NCBI GenBank assembly: GCA_003158705.1 | Contig: PMKX01000051.1 | Span: 1-7,141 of the forward strand | Source of the DNA: Actinomycetota bacterium | Lineage (GTDB): Bacteria > Actinomycetota > Thermoleophilia > UBA2241 | Length of the DNA: 7,141 nt | Reading direction: 5' to 3' | Shown here: positions 1 to 5,151 of the stretch, piece by piece | Position numbering within the stretch: position 1 is the first letter of the stretch | How the letters are laid out: the number at the start of each line of letters is the position of its first letter | Notes under the pieces: model-generated | The model's database searches: none | What the model was told of the DNA's origin: nothing | The model's input: the letters and a program-made list of their open reading frames with translations, nothing else | Made by a program: the position numbers and the translations under genes

Positions 1-1289
1 GCGCTCTTCTCGTCTGAGGCGGCCGCAGGGGCTTGCTGAGCGCGCTGCGGTACCGCCGCGGCCGGCGCCGCGCGCCGTGGAGCTGCGGCCGGCGGCGCGC
101 CGCCGGCCCGGTCACCCGCTTCCAGACGACGCAGGCGCTCCTCGAGGGCGCTCGCCGAGTGGTCTACCTGCGGGCGCATGACCTTGACCAAGGCGAGCTC
201 GAGCTGAAGGCGGGCGTCGAGGCCTGCCTTGATCTCCGACTGGGCCTGGCCGAGCTTCTCGATGAGGTAGACGAGCTCGCGCTGGTCGAACTGGTTGGCC
301 TGCTGCAGCAGCTCGGCGACGCGCTGGTCGTCGAGGCCTACGTTCTGTCCCAAAGTGCGCAGCATGGCCACGTCGCTGGAGATCTCGCCGAGGTGGTGCA
401 GCAGGAAGAGCTGCCGCAGGTGGCGCAGCAGGTCGCGGATGAACTGCGCCAGGTTGGTACCGGCGTCGGCCAGTCGCTGCACGAATAGGAGCGCAGCGGC
501 CGTGTCGCGGTCGATGACGATGTCGGTGAGCTCGACCAGGAGGTCGAGGGGCACCACGCCGAGCAGATCGACGACGTCGCGGCCGGTGATCGACTGCCCC
601 TCGTAGAAAGTGGTGAGCTTGTCGAGCGTGCCGATGGCGTCACGAAAGCCACCCTCGGCGTGGCGGGCGATCTCCGCCAGCGCCTCCGGGTCGACCGTGA
701 CGCCTTCGGCTGTAGCGATGCGCGCCAGGACGCTCATGATCTCCTGCATGAGCGGCCGCCGGAAGTCGAAGCGCTGGCAGCGCGAGACGATCGTCTCGGG
801 GATCTTGTGCACTTCAGTAGTGGCCAGCACGAACACCACGTGCGGCGGCGGTTCCTCGAGCGTCTTGAGGAGGGCGTTGAACGCCTCCTTGGTGAGCATG
901 TGGACCTCGTCCACGATGTAGACCTTGGAGCGGCCCTGCACCGGCGCGAAGGCCACCTTGTCGCGCAGCTCGCGGATGTCGTCGATGCCACGGTTTGAGG
1001 CGGCGTCCATCTCGATCACATCGAGCGAGGTACCCGCGGCGATGGAGCGGCAGGAGTCGCACTCGCCGCACGGTGTGATGGTGGGTTCCTCGAAGCGTTC
1101 ACAGTTGAGCGCCTTGGCGAGGATCTTGGCCATGCTGGTCTTGCCGATGCCGCGCGGGCCGGCAAAGATGTAGGCGTGGGCCACGGCGTTGTCGCGCAGG
1201 GCGTTGGTGAGCGTCTGCGCCACGTGGTCCTGCCCGACCACTTCGCTGAAGGTCTGCGGACGATACTTGCGGTAGAGCGAAAGCTTCAC
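1..1289 (-). CDS. dnaX: DNA polymerase III subunit gamma/tau (partial, C-terminus beyond left edge)
   Basis: This is the ATPase motor of the clamp loader, which opens the beta sliding clamp and loads it on primed DNA in the cytoplasm. The 429 residues present start VKLSLYRKYRPQTF, the family's usual opening. Visible motifs are Walker A GPRGIGKTS (44-52), a zinc-binding set of Cys63 plus Cys74, Cys77 and Cys80 (CGECDSC), Walker B VYIVDEVHML (123-132), sensor 1 ATTE (156-159), the arginine finger in SRCQRF (Arg170) and sensor 2 GGFRD (Arg216). Residues about 240-375 form the helical oligomerisation domain. From about 393 the chain becomes an Ala/Pro linker that is still open at the edge. The start is GTG at 1289: AAGG lies 5 nt upstream and an in-frame TGA closes the frame about 36 nt upstream. 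No poly-A slippery run is visible in the part present, so production of a short gamma form cannot be judged. The SRP RNA gene lies just upstream on the same strand. Identification is very secure. Confidence 0.97.
   Translation of the reverse strand, partial: MKLSLYRKYRPQTFSEVVGQDHVAQTLTNALRDNAVAHAYIFAGPRGIGKTSMAKILAKALNCERFEEPTITPCGECDSCRSIAAGTSLDVIEMDAASNRGIDDIRELRDKVAFAPVQGRSKVYIVDEVHMLTKEAFNALLKTLEEPPPHVVFVLATTEVHKIPETIVSRCQRFDFRRPLMQEIMSVLARIATAEGVTVDPEALAEIARHAEGGFRDAIGTLDKLTTFYEGQSITGRDVVDLLGVVPLDLLVELTDIVIDRDTAAALLFVQRLADAGTNLAQFIRDLLRHLRQLFLLHHLGEISSDVAMLRTLGQNVGLDDQRVAELLQQANQFDQRELVYLIEKLGQAQSEIKAGLDARLQLELALVKVMRPQVDHSASALEERLRRLEAGDRAGGAPPAAAPRRAAPAAAVPQRAQQAPAAASDEKS
87..108. repeat. 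Perfect 22-bp GC palindrome inside the dnaX linker
   Basis: The bases 87-108 read identically on both strands (half-site GGCCGGCGGCG). A second, smaller inverted repeat (CGCGGC, loop CGGC, GCCGCG) lies at 57-72. In the dnaX mRNA these would fold as two adjacent strong hairpins in the region coding the Ala/Pro/Gly linker. The symmetry is seen directly. A role is not shown, because GC-rich Ala, Gly, Pro and Arg codons readily produce such palindromes. Confidence 0.6.
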
Positions 1290-1294
1290 GCTGA

Positions 1295-1298
1295 CCTT
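1295..1298 (-). promoter_or_regulatory. Ribosome binding site of dnaX
   Basis: The minus strand reads AAGG followed by 5 nt and then GTG. This is a modest Shine-Dalgarno match at good spacing. It supports the GTG start at 1289, which is the only start codon available between the upstream in-frame TGA and the conserved SLYRKYRP motif. Confidence 0.55.
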
Positions 1299-1312
1299 GA
1301 CCCGGTGTCTGG

Positions 1313-1344
1313 CGCGCGCCGGTGCTCACGAGCACCGGCGCGCG
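1313..1344 (-). terminator. Strong hairpin between SRP RNA and dnaX, candidate terminator lacking a U-tract
   Basis: Arms of 15 bp (1313-1327 and 1330-1344) are perfect reverse complements around the two bases AC, so the folded form has about 14 pairs and a tetraloop. The hairpin begins about 20 nt after the predicted 3' end of the SRP RNA and ends 23 nt before the dnaX GTG. No T-run follows on either strand, so it is not a canonical intrinsic terminator. U-less hairpins of this kind are proposed terminators in some high-GC bacteria. It could also be an RNase stop or processing barrier for the SRP RNA, or a read-through attenuator for dnaX. The inverted repeat itself is certain and its function is inferred. 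Confidence 0.5.
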
Positions 1345-1365
1345 AAAGGGCGATGACAAGTACGT

Positions 1366-1641
1366 AATGGCCGCGCACCCGCCGTCGAAGCGCGTGCTCC
1401 GAACGTCCTTGCCGGCGGCGAGCTCCGGCCAGGCTTGCCCACGGCACATGAAAGGGCCTGCTTACCGCTGCTTCCTCCCGGACCTGACGGGGTTCGCAGG
1501 GTTCCATTGCGTGGGACCCGGCCATCAACGCCGCACGCCGGCCGACTGCCTCACAGCACGGCCCCTCGGGCGGGGATTCAGCCCCGCTATAGCGGATTGC
1601 GGGTACAGGGCACCGCTACCTCCCCGCCTAGCGCGACCAAG
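1366..1641 (-). ncRNA. ffs: Signal recognition particle RNA, long form with Alu domain
   Basis: This is the RNA scaffold of the signal recognition particle, which binds Ffh and targets nascent membrane and secreted proteins to FtsY and the translocon. The minus strand contains the universal core GTCAGGTCC, a GGGA tetraloop (GNRA type, 1476-1479) and GGAAGCAGC at about 1467-1488, flanked by the symmetric pair GGGTCCCACG...CGTGGGC. Further 5', GCGGGGAGGTAGCGGTGCCC (1608-1627) and the following CTGTACCCGCAATCCGCT closely match what I recall of the B. subtilis scRNA Alu domain, so this is the long (about 270 nt) type rather than the ~100-nt 4.5S type. The ends were set by complementarity: GGTCGCGC (1638-1631) pairs over 8 positions with GCGCGGCC (1376-1369), allowing one G-U. 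CGTGCT (1560-1555) pairs with AGCACG (near 1398-1393). Exact ends could be off by about 10 nt. It accounts for most of the apparent 490-nt gap between dnaX and the peptidase gene. Confidence 0.92.
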
Positions 1642-1646
1642 CACGT

Positions 1647-1655
1647 AGTTTAGCA
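1647..1655 (-). promoter_or_regulatory. Candidate extended -10 element of the SRP RNA promoter
   Basis: The minus strand reads TGCTAAACT, an extended -10 (TGn) followed by TAAACT, which shares four of six positions with TATAAT. It would place the transcription start near 1638-1642, exactly where the closing helix of the SRP RNA begins. The -35 region at 17-18 nt spacing (near 1670-1675) is poor. The call rests mainly on the position relative to the RNA 5' end. Confidence 0.4.
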
Positions 1656-1691
1656 CGGCGGCCGGAGCCACGAAACGCTGCCGCCGCCGGC

Positions 1692-1719
1692 TTGCTTTCG
1701 CCTTCGTCCCTGCTACCTT
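1692..1719 (+). promoter_or_regulatory. Candidate promoter of the M28 peptidase gene
   Basis: TTGCTT (1692-1697) and TACCTT (1714-1719, preceded by TGC) are separated by 16 nt. They keep TTG of the -35 and the TA...T frame of the -10 with an extended TGn. The start site would be near 1726, giving a leader of about 55 nt before the ATG at 1782. It diverges from the SRP RNA promoter, with about 35-40 bp between the two elements. This is a weak consensus match in a GC-rich genome whose promoter rules are unknown. Confidence 0.33.
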
Positions 1720-1781
1720 GACGTGGCAACGCAGCCAGCGGCGCAGGCCGGGGTGGCTGCAGTGTCGAGGGCGAGGCACCG

Positions 1782-4157
1782 ATGAGGAAGATGTTCACGG
1801 CGGTGGCGACTGTGCTCTTCGTGGGCGCGATCGCCTGGCTGGGGGCCTACAGCTTCCGGCCGCCGCAGGCGGGGCGCGGCGAGCTTGCGCCCACGCGCTT
1901 CTCCGGCACCCGCGCACTCGCCGTCGTGCGTGTGCTGGCTCGGGCACCCAGGCCCATGGGTTCGCCCTGGGAGCGGCAGGCGCGCGCCTACTTGGTGGCG
2001 CAGTTCTCGGCCTTGGGTCTTCATCCGCAGGTGCAGACGGCCACCGCCGTGGCCGGGGGTGGGCAACGAGTGGCGGGCACGGTTCACAACATCGTCGCTC
2101 GTTTGCCCGGCAGCGCCTCCACGGGCGCCGTGCTACTTGTGGCCCACTACGACAGCATGCCAGCCACACCGGGCGCCGCCGACGACGCCTCCGGGGTGGC
2201 GGCAGTCGTCGAGGCGGCGCGCGCTCTGTGTGCCGGGCCATCACTGCGCAACGATGTGGTCTTCCTGCTCACCGACGGCGAAGAGCACGGCATGCTTGGT
2301 GCACGCGCCTTCCTGCGTTCGCCGCCGGCCCGCACAGTGGGGCTCGTGCTGGACCTCGACAATCCGGGTTCGTCGGGGCCGTCGCTGATGTACGAGACGA
2401 GCCCCGGCAACGGCCTCTTGGTGCGCGAGTTCGCCCGGGTGGCGCCGTCCCCGTTCGCCAGTTCGCTCATGTACGAGGTGGCGCGCCATGAGACGGTCGA
2501 GAGCGACTTCAGCGCCTTCCGCCAAGCCGGCTTCGCCGGCATGAGCCTGGCCTACAACGAGGGCTTCTACCGGATGCATACCGGTCTGGACACGGTGCAG
2601 CGCGTCAGCGTCGACAGCTTGCAGCACCAGGGCGCGACCGCCGTCGCTCTGGCCGACCAGTTCGGCGGTCTCGACCTGGGTCGCTTGACGGCGGGCGACG
2701 CGGTGTATTTCAACGTGCTCGGTCCGGTGTTCGTGGTCTACTCGCAGGGCTGGGCGGTGCCGTTGGCCGTGCTCGTCGCGGTGCTGTACGCCGCCGTGGT
2801 CGCCCTCGGCTTTCGGCGGCGACTGCTTGCCTGGCGCAGTCTCGTCTACGGCTTCGTGGCGGCCGTCGTGACCATGCTGTTCACCGCCGGTATCGTCGCC
2901 TACACGTGGCTGGTCACGAGCACGGCCTACGCCGGTCGCGGCTTCCCCGACTTGAGCAGCTACAACGACGGCCTTCACCGGGCCGGCCTGATGGCGCTGG
3001 TTCTGGCCGTGGTCGCCGGCTTCTACCTGGGCTCGCTGGAGGGTAGCCGCGTGTGGGCTTTCGCTCTGGGCGCCCAGTTCTGGTGGCTGCTGGCGGCCGT
3101 CGTGTCGGCCATCTGGGCGCCAGGGGCCAGCTACCTACCTGCCTGGCCCCTCTTGTTCAGCCTGGTGGCGACGGCCGTGGTGTTCGTCTTCCTGGCGCCG
3201 CGCGACGGCGCCGAGGGCGTCCGGCGGCCACTCGCGCGCTGGATGGTCCTGTGCGTCGGCGTCACGCCGGGGATCTTGCTCGTGAGCTCGTCCGCATACC
3301 TGCTACTGGCGTCGGCCGGCCTGCGCCTGCCGGGGGCCGTGCTCGCCGCCTGGATGCTCCTCGCACTCCTCGTGCCTCTGCTCGAGCTCGCTGCCTACCC
3401 GCGGCGTTGGCTGCTGCCGCTGGCGTTGGCCGCGTTCGGGCTCGCCGTCCTGCTCGGTCTCAGTCCCGCGACCGGCTATGAGCGCGGCCTTGGCCGCGCC
3501 GACAGCCTCTTCTACAAGCTCGACGCGGACAAGAACCGCGCCATCTGGGGCAGCCTGGACCCGGGGACGGACGCCTGGACGGGGAGTTTCTTGGGCGCCG
3601 ATCCGCTGCACTTGTGGGTGCCGGACTACTTTCCTGGCGTGGGCATCGCCGAGTACTACACCCAGCAGGCCAGGAGCGTAGGCTTGCCGCCGCCGGAGCT
3701 GCGCACGCTCAGCGACCACGTCAGCGGCGGTCTGCGCATGGTCAGCTTGCGCGTGCGGTCGCCACGCGGAGCACCGGTCGTCGCCGTCATGGTGCAGTCG
3801 GTGGTCGGCTACCTTTCGGCGACTGTGGACAGGCTGCCGGTGCCCGGTGCGGATACAGACGTGCTCGGCAACACGATCTTCCGCTGGGTGATGGAGTACT
3901 ACGACCTGCCGCCCAGAGGGATCGTCCTCACGCTGACCTGTCGCGCCGGGACCGAGCTGCAGATCAGGTTGATCGACTACTCGTACGGCTTGCCCGGCTC
4001 GCCGGAGCTCACCGTCGCGCCGCGGCCGCCGGGCGTGCTGCTCGGCGGCGCCGGCGATGCCACCTTCGTGCAGCGGACCTTTCTGGTGGGCGCCGCCGGC
4101 CCCGCAGGCAGCCCGCCGCCGCCGGCCCGTCCGCTGCCCTATCGCGCTACGCTGTAG
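1782..4157 (+). CDS. Membrane-bound M28 family zinc metallopeptidase, Fxna/ERMP1-like architecture
   Basis: This is a predicted di-zinc exopeptidase (aminopeptidase-like fold) held at the outer face of the cytoplasmic membrane. Residues 6-23 form an uncleaved-looking signal anchor. The M28 domain spans about 40-300 with the expected ligands: His122 (VAHYDS), Asp134 (GAADDASG), Glu167 catalytic base and Glu168 ligand (DGEEHG), Asp193 (LDLDNPG) and His266 (YRMHTGLDT). About eight hydrophobic helices follow (near 324-343, 353-378, 401-418, 425-446, 451-472, 486-511, 517-538, 541-560). A soluble domain of about 225 residues comes last, ending in a Pro/Ala-rich tail; I do not recognise that domain. 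The even helix count puts both soluble domains on the same, outer side. GAGG at 1773-1776 with 5 nt spacing supports the ATG at 1782; another ATG at 1791 is less well placed. It appears to be a single-gene transcription unit. Substrate is unknown. Peptidase family is secure, the topology is estimated by eye. Confidence 0.92.
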   Translation: MRKMFTAVATVLFVGAIAWLGAYSFRPPQAGRGELAPTRFSGTRALAVVRVLARAPRPMGSPWERQARAYLVAQFSALGLHPQVQTATAVAGGGQRVAGTVHNIVARLPGSASTGAVLLVAHYDSMPATPGAADDASGVAAVVEAARALCAGPSLRNDVVFLLTDGEEHGMLGARAFLRSPPARTVGLVLDLDNPGSSGPSLMYETSPGNGLLVREFARVAPSPFASSLMYEVARHETVESDFSAFRQAGFAGMSLAYNEGFYRMHTGLDTVQRVSVDSLQHQGATAVALADQFGGLDLGRLTAGDAVYFNVLGPVFVVYSQGWAVPLAVLVAVLYAAVVALGFRRRLLAWRSLVYGFVAAVVTMLFTAGIVAYTWLVTSTAYAGRGFPDLSSYNDGLHRAGLMALVLAVVAGFYLGSLEGSRVWAFALGAQFWWLLAAVVSAIWAPGASYLPAWPLLFSLVATAVVFVFLAPRDGAEGVRRPLARWMVLCVGVTPGILLVSSSAYLLLASAGLRLPGAVLAAWMLLALLVPLLELAAYPRRWLLPLALAAFGLAVLLGLSPATGYERGLGRADSLFYKLDADKNRAIWGSLDPGTDAWTGSFLGADPLHLWVPDYFPGVGIAEYYTQQARSVGLPPPELRTLSDHVSGGLRMVSLRVRSPRGAPVVAVMVQSVVGYLSATVDRLPVPGADTDVLGNTIFRWVMEYYDLPPRGIVLTLTCRAGTELQIRLIDYSYGLPGSPELTVAPRPPGVLLGGAGDATFVQRTFLVGAAGPAGSPPPPARPLPYRATL

Positions 4158-4177
4158 CGCCGCCGGACTGAGGCGCT
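4156..4177. terminator. Weak inverted repeat between convergent genes, possible bidirectional terminator
   Basis: AGCGCC (4156-4161) and GGCGCT (4172-4177) can form a 6-bp stem around a 10-nt loop in the 24-nt space between the convergent stop codons; the left arm overlaps the TAG of the peptidase gene. There is no T-run on either side. The location fits a terminator shared by both genes, but the stem is short enough to arise by chance in such GC-rich DNA. Confidence 0.25.
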
Positions 4178-4181
4178 GCGT

Positions 4182-5108
4182 TCAGCCGCCGTCTCTCAGC
4201 TCGCAGGCGCGGCCGATGGCGGCGAGTACGGCTTCGGGCTGCGTGAACTGAGGCAGGTGCCCGGTGCGCGGCAGCTCGACGAGCTCCGCCCCGAGCACCA
4301 GGCGGCTCAGGCGGCGCCCCTGGTCCGGCGACAGGATGTGGTCCTGCATGCCCACGACGACCACGAGCGGCACCTGCAGATGGTGGTACTGCGCGGAGAT
4401 CCTCGTGAGCACCTCGTCCACGGTGCGCAGGTCCTCGGCGCTGTTGGCGTAGCGCTGCGTATGCAGGGCCACGGCCAGCGCGGTCTTCTCGTAGTCGGGT
4501 GGCGCGGTGTCGGGGTAGAAGGCACGGCGCAGCATGGCCGGCGCCAGCGCCTTGCCGAGCGGCGGCAGGGTACGCGCGAGCAACGAGCCCAGGAGCGGCA
4601 CGCCGAGCAGGCGGGCAAGCGGCGAGTGAAAGGTCCCTACGGGCAGCACGTAGCCCGCCAAGCTCACTACGGCGCCGACCTCGTCGGGAGACTCGACCGC
4701 GTAGGCCATGGCTACGGCGGCGCCCAGTGAGTGGCCAACAAGCACGGGGCGGTGTACGTCGAGCTTGGTCAGCGCCGCGCGCAGGACGCGAGCCTGTGCG
4801 AGCGGCGAGCCGCCGCCACGTGGCGGGCGTTCGCTGTAGCCGCATCCCGGGCGGTCCCAGGCGATGGCCCGCCAACGCTGCGCGGCACGGTCGAACACCG
4901 ACAGCATCCAGTCCTGAAGAGAACCCTTGGCGCCGTGGATGAACACCACCGGTGTGCCGCTGCCTCGTTCTACGTAGTGCAGGCGCAGGTCCTGGACGTC
5001 GACGAAGGACTCGGGCGGCGGGAGCTGAGCCTCACTGCGACGGAGGATGCGCGCCGACCACAGCCACAGCGCCACGAGCACAGCGAACGCGGCGGCGATG
5101 ACGCGCAC
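4182..5108 (-). CDS. Membrane-anchored alpha/beta hydrolase
   Basis: A 308-residue serine hydrolase of the alpha/beta fold (MhpC/epoxide hydrolase-like group), acting on an ester, lactone, C-C or similar bond that cannot be named from sequence. Visible elements are the oxyanion motif HGAKG (58-62), DRPGCGYSERP (85-95), the nucleophile elbow VGHSLGA with Ser127, the acid Asp256 in GMQDHILSP, and the base His284 in TGHLPQF. Residues 140-240 form the variable cap. Residues 3-18 are a hydrophobic helix followed by RILRR. This arrangement suggests a membrane anchor, though the orientation is ambiguous because the arginines follow the helix. The start is GTG at 5108; AGAGGGG (5126-5120) sits 11 nt upstream, rather far, but internal GTG codons at positions 10 and 12 have no better site and would cut the helix. 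The gene follows the acyl-CoA ligase/acetyltransferase by 43 nt on the same strand, so co-transcription is likely. It converges with the peptidase gene. Confidence 0.9.
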   Translation of the reverse strand: MRVIAAAFAVLVALWLWSARILRRSEAQLPPPESFVDVQDLRLHYVERGSGTPVVFIHGAKGSLQDWMLSVFDRAAQRWRAIAWDRPGCGYSERPPRGGGSPLAQARVLRAALTKLDVHRPVLVGHSLGAAVAMAYAVESPDEVGAVVSLAGYVLPVGTFHSPLARLLGVPLLGSLLARTLPPLGKALAPAMLRRAFYPDTAPPDYEKTALAVALHTQRYANSAEDLRTVDEVLTRISAQYHHLQVPLVVVVGMQDHILSPDQGRRLSRLVLGAELVELPRTGHLPQFTQPEAVLAAIGRACELRDGG

Positions 5109-5119
5109 GAAAATCGTCG

Positions 5120-5126
5120 CCCCTCT
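5120..5126 (-). promoter_or_regulatory. Ribosome binding site of the alpha/beta hydrolase
   Basis: The minus strand AGAGGGG lies 11 nt before the GTG at 5108. The spacing is longer than usual, so initiation may be inefficient. It is the only purine-rich candidate in the 43-nt intergenic stretch and it favours the GTG at 5108 over internal GTG codons. Confidence 0.45.
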
Positions 5127-5151
5127 GGCCCGGTCTCAGCCGCAGCTCGCC

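Noticed and set aside
1354..1359. Minus-strand TTGTCA (one mismatch to the -35 consensus) as a separate dnaX promoter
   Set aside because: The -10 position at 17 nt falls in the GC-rich arm of the inverted repeat and shows no TA-rich hexamer.
1322..1653. Small open frames on both strands between dnaX and the peptidase gene
   Set aside because: They overlap the SRP RNA, which explains the conserved bases here; their translations resemble no protein I know.
1718..1723. TTGACG as a -35 box for the peptidase gene
   Set aside because: No -10-like hexamer follows at 15-19 nt; the pair at 1692-1719 is a better though still weak candidate.
1718..2491. Plus-strand open frame overlapping the start of the M28 peptidase gene
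   Set aside because: It is out of frame with the peptidase, Arg/Gly/Ala-rich and without motifs, a typical shadow in high-GC DNA.
4158..4181. A possible small gene or regulatory RNA between the convergent stops
   Set aside because: Only 24 nt are available and nothing beyond a short inverted repeat can be seen.
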